From NCBI GenBank assembly GCA_963969345.1, contig OZ017766.1:12524001-12588000 (forward strand): a stretch of DNA of 64,000 nucleotides. The letters are read 5' to 3'. Source of the stretch: Turbatrix aceti. Taxonomy: Eukaryota > Nematoda > Chromadorea > Rhabditida > Panagrolaimidae. The position numbers and the translations under genes were made by a program. Of this stretch, positions 22,201 through 33,740 are shown one piece after another. The first letter of the stretch is position 1; the number at the start of each line of letters is the position of its first letter. The notes beneath the pieces were generated by a model. That model was not told where the DNA came from. It searched no databases and saw only the letters and a program-made list of their open reading frames with translations.

Positions 22201-23161
22201 CATGACAGATTGTTCAGTGGATTTGAGAATGACATCAGCAGGTGGAACTGTGGTGGGAGGAAGTTGGATGGCTTTTTTGAGGGCTTCTGACATTGTACGG
22301 CCCTGAGCCGTGATGACTTCGCGCCGTTCTTTCCACTGAAAAAAACAAAAAGTTCGATTTCATTTCCGTTTTCTCCTATTACCGTATTTTTAGATATAAA
22401 AAATATTTTTGTTTTTTTTCCCAAAAAAATAGTTTTTTTTAGATGCAATTTCACAAAAAATGTTCTTTTTTAATCTTTTCACAAAAAATTTAAACAAAAA
22501 GAATAAACAAAGAAAAATTTTGTACAACATTAACGTAAAAAATTAGTTTTTTTGTTGCATTTCAAATTTTTTTAAGTTCGTCCAAAAAAACTCACCGCAT
22601 CTGAAACGAGCATCAAAATGTTCCGAAATCCCATCTGACCAAAAGCGTCGTCCGGTGGAAGGTAGGTGGCTCCGGTAAGAGGATGTCCCTCCGGTGTGAG
22701 AAAGACCGACAGCGGCCAGCCTCCGCTACCGGTCATCGCTGTGATAACGCTCATGTAGAGCTTGTCGACATCCGGGCGCTCTTCTCGATCCATCTTGATG
22801 TTAACAAAGTGATCATTCATGAAGGAAGCAATTTCTTGATTCTTGAAAGATTCACGCTCCATGACGTGACACCAGTGACACGTTGAGTAGCCAACTGTAA
22901 ATTTTATTCAAAATTAAATTTTGGCTTTAAAATTTTATTTTTTTGTGAAAAATTCTTACCTGACAGAAAGATCGGCTTGTTAGTTTCCTTGGCAACTTTG
23001 AAAGCTTCCGGGCCCCAGGGGAACCTTAAAAAACTTAAATTAAAAAAATGTTATAACAAATAAAAAATTTACCAGTTGACAGGATTGGAAGCATGCTGCA
23101 GGAGATAAGGTGATTTCTCAAGTCCGAGACGATTTTGCGCAGCTGCCGTTGAAGACGCCAT
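19269..23161 (-). CDS. SPATA20: SPATA20/YyaL-like thioredoxin-domain protein
   Basis: Seven exons on the minus strand (23161-23073, 23024-22960, 22894-22596, 22335-21850, 21572-21028, 20438-20015, 19553-19269) join in frame to 730 aa, close to the size of bacterial YyaL and a little shorter than human SPATA20. The N-terminus has the family signature NRL..EKSPYLLQHASNPVNW, then PWGPEAF and the thioredoxin-like GYSTCHWCHVMERESF, then NIKMDREERPDVDKLYM and GWPLSVFLTPEGHP (DUF255). The remainder matches the (alpha/alpha)6-barrel part: GGIHDHLDGGFHRYTVDKKW, VPHFEKMLYDQAQLL, GGFYSAEDAES, IIASHNGLLISGL and PAFADDYASIIQACLDLYE. The biochemical role is poorly defined; a redox or sugar-epimerase-like activity has been discussed for the family. 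The gene appears intact. Confidence 0.93.
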
Positions 23162-23841
23162 TTTGCTAAAAAAAAAAATCAAACAAACATAAACAACCCC
23201 TCCATTATTCCATTTTTCAAATTCGGTCAATTTTTTTGCGCTTTGAAAAACGGTCAAAAGTTATATTTATGGGATAAAATGCAAAAAATTTCATTTTACC
23301 GACAATTTTTTTTTGAATTTCAAAGCTAAAAAAACCCGTTGGCATTGTGTCCTAAACGCGCGAGTTCAAAAAACAAACTTTGGCGTTGTATCCCAAACGC
23401 CGCACTTGTTTACGCGCACAAACAAGTTTGTCAAAAAAATTTTTACCAACTCATTTTTATCCCCCTTTTTAATCTGATTGATTCAAAAAAAGCTCAAAAA
23501 CTCACCTCACAAGAATGGAAGAACGGATTGAAGCCAAACGCAAATTGAACATTGCAAAACAAACGTTCAACAAAAAACGAACAGGATAAATCAGAAAAAC
23601 ACAACAACCCGGAGACGAAAACAGAAGATAGTGGGCCGAAGCGAGCAAGCGGTATGAGAGACAAACACAACAATCAACGTTTATGCGTTGTCCGTCGCGT
23701 AATTTCTGGTGTACAAGATGTGATCTTTGGTTATCTTCGTATTTTTGCAATGTTTGTGTTGCAAAAAATGTCGATAACACATTGTTTGTTTTTTCTAAAA
23801 AAAATCTGTTTACGCGCGTGCGCTTGCGATTGGTTTCATCA
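23162..23841. other. Upstream of the SPATA20-like gene, up to element A
   Basis: It holds the presumed promoter of the SPATA20-like gene. Two short related blocks, TGTCCTAAACGCGCGAGTT (about 23347) and TGTATCCCAAACGCCGCAC (about 23387), form an imperfect tandem pair. No gene is supported; short frames at 23339-23898 have no splice or codon support. Confidence 0.4.
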
Positions 23842-24119
23842 CGGACTTTTATTTTTCATATAGGCGGCATATTGGGTTCATATATCCTTCATATATAAAT
23901 AAATCATATATGAAACATATATGATTCATATATGATTTACCCAAAATCAGCCAAGTTTTGAAGTAGCATATGTGAATCATATATGTTTCATATATGATTG
24001 TGAAAAAATGGGGAATTCACATAACCTTCATATAAGTGGCATATATCCGGGGGATATGAAGCTTGGCAAAATGTGTTGGAGCATCATGATTCGTTGCAAG
24101 GTTCGGATTCGGAAAATTG

Positions 24120-27100
24120 GGTGAAGGGTCGGACCGGTTTGATAGTTGTCACAGCGCGCGGCATCTAATGGTTAAGCATAGCACGCGCCGGCTGTCTGGA
24201 CTATCCTTCTTTCCCTGGTCCCTCACTGCTTTTTCTTCGTTCAGCGCGCGTCGCACTCATGGCGAGAGATTTTCCCGCTGCCCGAGCGCGCTGGTCGAAT
24301 TAGTTGCAAAAAAAAGAATTTTGGGCCAAATTTGGAATTTTTTACTTTTTCAAATTAGATTTGTAATTAGAATAATATTTGAAGCATTTTGATGTGTTTT
24401 TTGGAATTGTGGGACAATTTTTGATCAAAATCGAGTAGGGTTCGGAAGAAAAAATCCACGGATCTTCGGAATGTCGATAGAAAGCTGAAAATTTCAGGGT
24501 AGACTAAAAACAAAATTTCCTTTCGAACGACATACTCAGTTTTTTGATTGCGTGTCGATAAATGTCCGAAAAAACGGTTTTTTTCGGAAATTTGAAAAAT
24601 TCGGAACTTTTTAGAACTTGGATCAAAAATTGAATATCACCAGTCGAAAGCGAAGTATCTTTTTTATCTACTGTGAAATTTTCATAGACTTACCACATCC
24701 CTGGGGCATACGGTAGCGATTCCCCCGAACCATACTTGTTCAAACGCCTGAGGCTATGAGGTAAGGCACTAAGGAGACAACCTCCCGACACGAAAGCGCG
24801 TGCGCACTTTTTCTTGTTTTTTCGAAAGTGATGTCTCTTTGTCGGCATTTCTTGCATATTCATATATTTTTCTTAGTTTTGCCATTCTTCATTCTTATCA
24901 AGCTCAGTCAGACGATTCTATACCATTTTCAACTCAGGTTATAACTTGTCGGAGAAATCTGCTACAATGCGATGAAAATGCCCATTTTTTACCGTTATTT
25001 TGGATCCGCTTTCAAAATTCTGAACAGGAATTCACGTTTTCTCAATTTAGCGACCTGCCCCCTACCCATAACTCGAATTTCGGCCCATAGCGGAGTTTCT
25101 AGCGCCCCCAGCATTCATGAAGAGGACGATTTTATTATGTCGCCTCTGACGTCTGTTGTCGAAATTATCCGAGTACATCGATATCGCTCCAAATGCATCT
25201 CAACCTACTAATTTGTTCCCCTAGGTGTCAAAAAACACAAAAATAAGCAATACTTCACTTCCAAAAGTAGGCTAAAAACGAGGCAGATCAATGGTAGAAC
25301 AGGGAACATTGTGCGTGTTATGTGCGCGTAGTGTTCCCTAACGGTTTTGACGGTGTAAAATATATCACAGGTCCAACGTTGCGATGGTAGTTTACTTTTT
25401 TGTTTTTTAGCATCAGGGGGTTCAAATTAGTCAGGTAAGGCACAATTGGTCTAAAAACTTTTTACTACAATGATTCCGGTGTCAGACGTCAGAGCCGACA
25501 TAATAAAATCGTCCTCTTCATAAATGCTGGGGGCGCTAGAAACTCCGCTATGGGCCGAAATCCGAGTTATGGGTAGGAAGCAGGTCGCTAAATTGAGAAA
25601 ACGTGAATTCCTGTTCAGAATTTTGAAAGCGGATCCAAAATAACGGTAAAAAATGGGCATTTTCATCGCATTGTAGCAGATTTCTCCGACAAGTTATAAC
25701 CTGAGTTGAAAATGGTATAGAATCATCTGACTGAGCTTGATAAGAATGGAGAATGGCAAAACTAAGAAAAATATATGAATATGCAAGAAATGCCGACAAA
25801 GAGACATCACTTTCGAAAAAGTGCGCACGCGCTTTCGTGTCGGGAGGTTGTCTCCTTAGTGGTAAGGCACTGCAGAACAACGTGAGATAGAGCATCTTGT
25901 TAGAAATTTTTCGGCCTACAAAATCGTGTAATTGCTGAATTTTTATCTATTTTTTGGCTTCGCAATTTTAATTCGCGCAACATACACTCATTTTTGGTAC
26001 CAATTTTCCGAAAATTGAAATCGAAAAAGTGGGGTCTGGGGGAAAAATCGGCATTCGTTCAGTTTGAAAGCAATATTGCTAAAAATTTCAGTACAGGAGT
26101 AAAAATGAATTCTTAATTCGATGATGATATTCATTTTTTTCAATTTGGACCGAAAAATTCCTAAACGTTCGAATTTTCGAAAAAAAAGCATTTTTCGGAA
26201 CTTTTTCGAACCTATAAAAACAAAATAATAAAATTTTTGAATTCCACAGGGTTTTTTACGTCTAGGGTCAATTTTCACGCTACAACGCTCCAAAACTATG
26301 TCAATGGCGATTTTTCCCCCAGACCCCACTTTATCGATTTCAATTTTTGGAAAATTGGTACCAAAAATGAGTGTATGTTGCGCGAATTAAAATTGCGAAG
26401 CCAAAAAAATAGATAAAAATTCAGCAATTACACGATTTTGTAGGCCGAAAAATTTCTAACAAGATGCTCTATCTCACATTGTTCTGCAGTGCCTTACCTC
26501 ATAGCCTCAGGCGTTTGAACAAGTATGGTTCGGGGGAATCGCTACCGTATGCCCCAGGGATACGGTAAGTCTGTGAAAATTTCACAGTAGATAAACAAGA
26601 TACTGCGCTTTCGACTGGTGATATTCACTTTTCGATCAAAGTTCTAAAAAGTTCCGAATTTTTCAAATTTCCGAAAAAAACCGTTTTTTCGGACATTTAT
26701 CGACAAGCAGTCAAAAAACTGAGTATGCCATTTGAAAGCAAATTTTGTTTTTAGTCCACACTGAAATTTTCAGCTTTCTATCGGCATTTCAAAGATCCGT
26801 GGATTTTTTCTACCGTACCCTACTCGATTTTGATCAAAAATTGTCCCACAATTCTGAAAAACACATCAAAATGCTTCAAATATTATTCTAATTACAAATC
26901 TAATTTGAAAAAGTAAAAAATTCCAAATTTGGCCCAAAATTCTTTTTTTTGCAACTAATTCGACCAGCGCGCTCGGGCAGCGGGAAAATCTCTCGCCATG
27001 AGTGCGACGCGCGCTGAACGAAGAAAAAGCAGTGAGGGACCAGAGAGCGCTGAAGAGAGTCAGACATCGAGAGCGCCCTATGCTTAACCATTGGGTGTGC

Positions 27101-27129
27101 CATGCGCCAAACCGGTCTGACCCTTTACC
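24120..27129. mobile_element. Fold-back element B, copy 2
   Basis: The ends GGTGAAGGGTCGGACCGG (24120) and CCGGTCTGACCCTTTACC (27112-27129) are inverted, and the arms remain complementary for roughly 830 bases each once the nested MITE is removed. A short centre lies at about 26050-26305. The outermost ~200 bases of the left arm are GC-rich and match 7484-7693 of copy 1; the right arm has a diverged version. No protein is encoded: the similar short ORFs on each side are simply the two arms read twice. Mechanism and superfamily unknown. Confidence 0.75.
24768..25860. mobile_element. Long-inverted-repeat MITE nested in element B
   Basis: It starts ACTAAGGAGACAACCTCCC and ends with the exact reverse complement. 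The arms are about 380 bases each (24768-25150 and 25475-25860), with a unique centre. An exact 8-bp duplication GGTAAGGC flanks it (24760-24767 and 25861-25868), and the intact GGTAAGGCACTGCAG site is seen in copy 1 of B near 6415 and 7045. Eight-base duplications fit hAT or P-type transposition. Confidence 0.85.
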
Positions 27130-27138
27130 GAAAAGTTT

Positions 27139-28056
27139 TACCTCGGTAGTCCATGTTTTCGAGTTTTTGCGCTCGCTTGGAGGAATCTCAAAGCGAAAAA
27201 AGCGATCTGTTCGCTGAAAACTTGGCCCACGTTGCTTTTTTGTCTATGTTATTTTTTTGTCGTGTTTTATTTTTGTTTTTTGGCTGTTTTTTTCCGCGTT
27301 ACTTCTCATTTATTAGTTTCAGGATCGGGCTCCTTTCTCGGGCGACATTCCTAAAACTCGATCGAAGTGCTGCCGACATGGGTATGTTTTTACGATTTAT
27401 GAGTTATCAAAATCACTACTTTTTGGAAACCAACCAAATTTCAATGGTTTTTTACCTTTTTGTGCGATTGTGCTTTGATGAGTTTCTGCGAATTGTTAGG
27501 TAGGATTGCGATGTTAATAGAAGGGGTGCCAAGACTGGCTTCACATTCGCAAAAAAAGGTAAAAAATTGGTTGAAGGGCAGTTGGTATTAAAATTTGGTG
27601 GAAATATTATTTTTTGGGCCTCATTTTGTGATCCGTACTGCCTCACATCTTTCAGACGGCTTCCAGTGGACGGGACTCCAGTTTGAAAGAAACTTGGTAA
27701 GTTTTTGAGAAAAACTCGAAAAATGTGCTAACTTATGAATTTTCAGGCATCGGCGGCGCCGTGAAGACGATGTCATCATCATCAACATGAACAGAAGCGG
27801 CAAAAAAACGACCTCGGTACGACGACCAAGATCTACGTTACACGGATGCTGCTTCCATCACGACGAAACCATATAAAACCACCAAAACATCGACATCGAA
27901 TCGAGGACATCCATCAGAAGAAAGGAAAACGCGCAACACATCGCCAACAACTCACTTGACTGTTTTTTGTAATTGTATTTTGTGTAAATTGTATTTTTTT
28001 TGTGAAAAAAACGAATAAACAGGCAAAAAAAGAACAAAACTTGGACTACCTAGGTA
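27139..28056 (+). mobile_element. Element C carrying a spliced gene-like cargo
   Basis: TACCTCGGTAGTCCATGTTT at 27139 faces ACTTGGACTACCTAGGTA, ending at 28056. The cargo has an acceptor at about 27323 (TTTCAG), a possible exon to 27378, an exon ending at ~27699 (GTAAGTTTT), an intron to TTTTCAG at ~27747, a further exon and an AATAAA at 28013. It aligns with the minus-strand cargo inside the hAT element (4700-5935). No convincing protein can be built. The element abuts the right end of fold-back element B. Confidence 0.55.
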
Positions 28057-28166
28057 GAAAACCGGCCAGCGAGCGCGCATTCAAAACTACCGCGGTAGTC
28101 GAAGATCTACCCCCGGTTTACCACGGTTGACCTAGGTAGAACTTTTCCTACCTCGGTAAAAACTTG
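28046..28166. repeat. Cluster of TACCNNGGTA palindromes
   Basis: CTACCTAGGTAG, CTACCGCGGTAG, GACCTAGGTAGAA and CTACCTCGGTA occur within 120 bases, with related copies at 27139. They resemble a repeated binding site at the end of element C and just beyond it, before element A sequence resumes at about 28187. Confidence 0.55.
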
Positions 28167-30068
28167 TCGTTTTCTTCTTGCCTGTGATGTTTCTCATTAT
28201 TTTCAAAGACTGGAAGCCGTATCTCGTGTTTTAGAGTTGTTTTCGTTTCCTTTTTGTTGCGTTTTCGTAGGATTGCTATGTGTGAGCTTGGCTTACAAAG
28301 TATTTCGTACATTTGCGTTTTTTGATGCCATTGGGAGCTTCCATGGGAGGGGTCGGAGTATTTTAGGTAACAGCGTACTCCTGCATTTGCCTGGGCAGAT
28401 GTAGAAGTAAATAGTACTTCAGAGTCAGAGCTAGCGTCGTAATTGTAGGTACCTTGTTTTATGGCAAATGAATTATTTTTTCGTGCAGTTTTTGTATTTT
28501 TCGTGTTTTTTAATCATTGTAATGAGTGCCGTTGGGTACCCGACCCAAAATTTCGGATTTTTGGATCGGGTACTTGACAACGCTGCATTCTGATTTCAGG
28601 GACTATATTGCAACAGAAATATACTTTTTTTGGTTCATTTGTATATATTCCTGATGTGTGATCGTTGAAAAATAAAAAATAAGAAAGTGTTTCTTTTATG
28701 ATTTGCTGACAAAAGTTGCATTATGCACTTTAAACAATACCTTAAAGCAATTTGATGAGTATTTTGCTTTACCCGCACAATTTTCCACGTGGCGCCGCTA
28801 ATATGGATCAAGGTTGGTTTATAGAATAAAATAAAAGTAGCAAAGCTGATAATTATGTGCAAAATAAATTATTATTGTTATGGAGGTGATGGGTTTCACA
28901 ACCCTGTTTATATCTATGTGACCCTTTTTTAATGACTTTTTTTGGCAGTGAATGGAAACTAGCTGTTCAGAATTTGTTAATATTTGCTGTTCATAATTGT
29001 AAATAAATATTTTTTGACGAAGGAGAAACGGGTTTCAAAAATCCTTTTATATCTGCTTTTTCTTTTTTTTTGTCAAAAAAATAAAAAAAAACTAATACCG
29101 CGTTGTCATCGGCAAACTCAATTTTTCTTGTAAGTTTTGTATTTTTTACGGATTTGACGTTTATTTTGGGCGAGGAAATTTTTTTTAACCTTCATTTCAG
29201 ATTTTTCAGATAATTGCGGTGAGTTTTGTTACAAAAAATTGGAAAAAAAAATTTCATTGGCTTAATTTTTTTAGCTATTTTTCGTGAGTTTTTTTGATAC
29301 TAAAATTTTTATGATAAAAAATGGGAACAATAAAATTTCTATTTTTTCATTTTTTTAGGTAACGGTGAGTATTTTTTTAATATGGGCTGATTAATTTTTG
29401 TTTTTTTTAAATTTTCTTTAAAGGCACAATATAACGTGTTTTTTTCTTATTACAGAGCAATATTCACGCATCAAACCAGCTGCTCTCGAAAAATACCGTT
29501 AGAATTCAGCAGTAACAGAAAACAAAGCCTAAAAATGTAAGTTTTGGCAAATATCATGTATTATTGGCTTCATAAACTTTTGCAGCACTCTACCAATCCG
29601 ATGACGCTCACTCAACTTCATGCTACCGATCGTCATGACTTCGTTGTGGACGGAAGCCAAAGTTTTGCTAAGCATCCACAGCTAAAAACTGTCAAAGATG
29701 GTAGCCGGTGCAAAACTTTGCTCTTCCACCACTTCCAATGGAACGACCAACTTTTCGTCTCAAAATATCAACAATTTGCATGATAAGTTTTGTTTTGGCA
29801 CAACGAGCTCGGCATCCACAGTCGTCGACTGTAAAATGGTCGCTGAAGCATCATTTGTGCCAAACATGTGTTTGTATGAATCACATATGATTCATATATA
29901 TCTACCAGCAAAAAGGAGAAAAATTTTCCTCAGAAGTATATATGAATCATATATACTTCATATAAAAATCATATTAAATTCACATATGCGGGGTAGGAGA
30001 TTCATATATGAAACTGTTACCCGCATATATGAACCCAATATGCCGCCTATATGAAAAATAAAAGTCCG

Positions 30069-31089
30069 TGCAACTGGATATTTTTTTTTAATGTTTTTGT
30101 TCGTATTTATGAATTTTTTGTTCAAAAAAATGTTTCTGGTTTCTGACGGGCTGAATTGTGTGCGTTTTTGAGTTTTATTTATTTTCATGGATCCACCATA
30201 TCACCAGGATTTTTGTAAAATGTAAGTGTTTCAAATTTTTCGTAAATAATTTCCCTTAAACATATAATTTTATACATCTTCTCAAATTTTCTCGTTTATG
30301 TGATTAAAGAGAACGTCCCTTTTTGGGAACATTAAAATTTCTGATTAAAGTATATTGTTTACCTCTCTTTGTGATTCAAAACTACCTTGGAAAAAAACAT
30401 CTCTTTATAGCTGTTATAAAAAGCGTGAAACTAACTGGGAAAATGCCAATGCGATCTGGCGCGGCACCCATTATATTGGCATTTTTACAATTTCCCAGAA
30501 AGAACCGTTTTTGACACACATAAACAATTTTGTTTTACATCACAATACCTGTTTTGTTTGTATTAAATATGCTATTAAAATTTTTTGCGTAATCTTTGTG
30601 TGCTACAGTTTGTTTTTTGCCCTGTTTGAAGTTTCTCCTTTGGTGTTAACATTTTTTTCCCAACTGTCTTGTCTTTTAATTTGTTTATAGTTTAGAGTCA
30701 CCGTCTAAAGTTGACATAACTCGGAAAAAATGTTATCACTTTTTTTGACACTCATAAGGCGCTGACGCTTAATATAATTTTTTTTATATTGAATTCCCAT
30801 TTGCCAGGTAGCGACCGTACCACGCGAATATAAAAAATTTCATACTGTTAAATTTAATTCTAGAAAAAAAGTAACAATAACTTGGCACAACTTATTTTTC
30901 TTTTTCCGGTTCACAAAAGTGTGTGGTATGAATGTGTGCTTGTAATTTGATAAACTAAGTCAAAATCAGATTATTAAGGGGGGCACGATTTAAAAAAGAC
31001 ACAGTCATACATACATATGTACAGGTGACACCTGTAAGGTATATAGAGCAGTAGTTTTTGCGTATACATATTCGTCATATTTTCACTCC
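30069..31089. other. Upstream region of the Str-type receptor
   Basis: An imperfect inverted repeat lies at about 30438-30500 (CTGGGAAAATGCCAAT facing ATTGGCATTTTTACAATTTCCCAG, with an 8-base bulge). GGTATATAGAGCAG at 31037 is a plausible TATA-type core promoter about 50 bases before the start codon. A short ATG frame followed by GTAAGTG at 30188-30222 has no supported continuation. Confidence 0.4.
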
Positions 31090-32227
31090 ATGGCGGATTT
31101 TAACTACTCTTCATTAACATTTGAAGATTTATATCATCCCAATCTAAATATGTTCTATTCAAATTATCTAAATGTAATGTTTGCAATAACCACTTTTATA
31201 TACATTCGCATGGTTTACGTCATTCGAATTTATTCAACCAAAGAAATGAACAGGTACCAATACTACCTGCTCATTCACACCGCTATTGTCTACACCTTTC
31301 AGCTTCACCTTGTTCTGTACAAACCCGTTCACCTAATGCCTATGGCTATACTTTTTCCACTCGGTCCTTATCAATTGATAAACCTTCGCAACGACAATGC
31401 CATTCGCCTGTGGTTGCTTCTCGCGGTGTTTATGGTGTACTCCAACATGTGTCTGATTCTTCAACGCGTCACCAGCATGGCTCCAAAATCGATATTAACC
31501 AGTTTCCTGAATCACGATAAAAACAGAAGAATTTGGGTACATGTTATCGCATTTCCTCTGACAATTTTCTTTCTCCATGTCCCGCTTTGGTTTGTCACAA
31601 TCGAAGAAAACAATTTCGCCGAAACTTTAATTTCACGAGTACCGTTTATTAAATTTTTTATTGACAATTTTGAACTTGGTGGTTACGATCGAAACAAATT
31701 GGCAAATGCAAACATTGTCTACAACTCTGTTGTATTTGTTTTAACTTTGGTTTTTGGAGCTTTTGGCATTGTCATTGTCTACGCAATTCGTGTAATGATA
31801 GCCTGCCAGAAGTACCTGCAACCCATCACATATAAATTTCAGGTAAGTATATGCAATTTACAGCATGCCACATAAATATATTTAGTATATTATTTTTTTG
31901 TAGCTAAAACTCTTCAAGCTGCTGATGTGTCAAATATTTCTCGCAGTGTTGCTTCTGATTGTTCCATTTTCAGTGGTTCTTACTTCCTATGCTTTAAAAT
32001 TTCAGTTTGGCTCGGTCTACAGTACGATTGCGTACATAATTACCTCTCATCATGCTGTAATCGAGTTTGCCTTTATTTGCTCGTTTATTACTCCGTACAG
32101 AAAAAATTTTGTGAAATTAAAAACTTGGTTTTGTCGACATAAAATGACCTCTAACGTTAAATGGATAAAACCTGCCTCTACGTTTTCTGGTAACCATCCG
32201 TCTTTGTCCAAGGGACCCGTGCTTTAA
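31090..32227 (+). CDS. Str-superfamily seven-transmembrane chemoreceptor (Srh-like)
   Basis: Two exons (31090-31842 and 31904-32227) join in phase 0 to 358 aa. Hydropathy shows about seven hydrophobic segments: LNVMFAITTFIYIRMVYVI; YYLLIHTAIVYTFQLHLVLY; a segment at LWLLLAVFMVYSNMCLIL; FPLTIFFLHVPLWFV; SVVFVLTLVFGAFGIVIVY; IFLAVLLLIVPFSVVLTSY; and IEFAFICSFITPYR. The last ends in the P-Y-R motif typical of Srh/Str-type nematode receptors. Such proteins are G-protein-coupled chemoreceptors of ciliated sensory neurons. The exact family within the Str group is uncertain. The intron begins GTAAGTAT and ends TTTTTGTAG. Confidence 0.8.
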
Positions 32228-32419
32228 AATTAAACGTTTGTTGTTATCAAAAGCTTTGTACCTTAGAATAAATTTTTTAACAAAACCAAACAAATTATAA
32301 ATTGTCGGACAACTTTGGGAAATTTTTGGGAACCCCTTACAAACAAAAATCAATTGCATTTACAACAATTTATGGTAGAACCGAACAATTACAACAGAGT
32401 AAATCACAATCAGAAAACA

Positions 32420-32540
32420 CGCAGCCGATTTCATCGTCGAGGAGTTTGATCTGAATAGTTTCTGAAAAAAAACATTTGTTAAGTTCGAAACTCAAAGCCT
32501 CGAAAAAAACTCACCATTGTCCATAAACCTTCCCTCGCGA
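32420..32540 (-). pseudogene. 5' fragment related to the 46.9-49.2 kb secreted-protein gene
   Basis: Read on the minus strand, a TTTATGGACAATG block followed by GTGAGTTTT, an intron-like stretch, TTTTTTCAG and IQIKLLDDE-like codons repeats the exon 1/exon 2 junction of the intact gene at 46896-49194 (MFMDMFG then IFQAELLDD). No further exons follow, so this is a truncated relic. Confidence 0.5.
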
Positions 32541-32811
32541 TCGTAAATCAATATGACTGGTATGAAAGTTGGCGGGCAAAAAGGTGAGTTTAAATGCAAA
32601 TTTTGTCAAAAGTTTGCTAATGGCCCGTTTTTTCATTTTTTATGGTATACGATTTTTTAAAGAATTCATCTCAAAGTGATTTTATCCGTAGAAAAAAATG
32701 ATATATGTAGGTCCCCAGATTCAAAAGATACATATAAAACAGTTTCCAAAAAGATTTTCAAAATTTTTAGACAAGCATGATTTAAACTTATTTTACATAT
32801 TAGCACAAAAA

Positions 32812-33440
32812 TTGACTAATTGGCGGAGCATAAATAAAAACAGGCGGAGACTGCTTTAGCCTCGTTGTGATTTAAAGCTATCTCGGAAGATGGGAAGATC
32901 TTCTCATATCCCTGTCTTCCCATAAAAGGCACGCAAACACAAAAAAAGTGTCTATGGGAACACAAAAAAAGTGTCATTTTCAACTGTTCAGTTTGACTAG
33001 TTGAACTAGCTGAATCAGTTGACCTAATTACTGCAAAAAAGGCGCGCAAATTCTTGAATGTGTGCTTGATGTTTTGCGATGGTCACTCTTTTTGAACAGA
33101 TGCTTTTCGATCATTGTGCCGCTTTTTGACCGTAATGCTGCACCAACTACAAGGAAGTACGCAGAAAAAAATGTCATTACTTGTCTAGAAAAATTTTTAT
33201 ATACCTAGCTTGCATATACCAAAAAAATGTCCCCGTTGATAACTTTGTATGGTTCTGAAAACTCCGTCTTTCATCTCATTTTAAAATCAGGCTGAGATTC
33301 TCAGCATCCATTTTTGCCCCAATAATAGCATAAACGCTGAAAAACGTAATTTTTTTTGCAAATGGGTTTTAGATTTTTTTTGTCCAATAGTTTTCCAATT
33401 TACAAACAATGTATCAATTTTATTTCAGCATCTTATACAA
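32812..33440. repeat. Duplicated intergenic block, copy 1
   Basis: The sequence AAATTGACTAATTGGCGGAG onward is repeated at 46141-46760 in the same orientation, with shared blocks such as AGTGTCTATGGGAACACAAA and AGCATCCATTTTTGCC. Each copy follows a 5' relic of the secreted-protein gene, so the unit duplicated was probably larger. Confidence 0.65.
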
Positions 33441-33740
33441 CATATTGTGCACGTACAAAATAAAAATAATACACTGGACAACTACAAAAAAACTTGAACA
33501 CCAACACACTATTTTTTCTTCCTGTAGCAATTTTCAATTTCATAGCTTTATCGGAACGAAAAAAAAATTATAGTAGAGCGAATGTCGAATAACAGTTGTC
33601 ATCGATACCTCATAAATTTATGCGGGAATTTCAAGCAGTAAAGCAAAAAAAGAATGATGTATGTATTTTTTTGTTGGCGAACCGGACGTTTCGAGAATAG
33701 TAAATAGCAGATGATCTTCAAACTTTCAGCATTTATCCAT

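Larger units (their letters stand above)
23842..30068. mobile_element. Element A, copy 2 (6.2 kb, with nested insertions)
   Basis: About 44 bases of terminal inverted repeat, beginning CGGACTTTTATTTTTC, face each other at 23842 and 30068. Both subterminal regions are rich in CATATATG palindromes. Comparison with copy 1 (1-2127) shows that 24120 to about 28186 is foreign sequence inserted after GGAAAATTG. No direct repeat flanks the outer ends convincingly (left GTTTCATCA, right TGCAACTGG). No transposase is visible, so it is non-autonomous, and its superfamily is unknown. Confidence 0.8.

Noticed and set aside
25548..26329. Frames of 113-115 codons in the fold-back and MITE arms
   Set aside because: Each has a mirror frame in the opposite arm, so they are a by-product of the inverted repeats.
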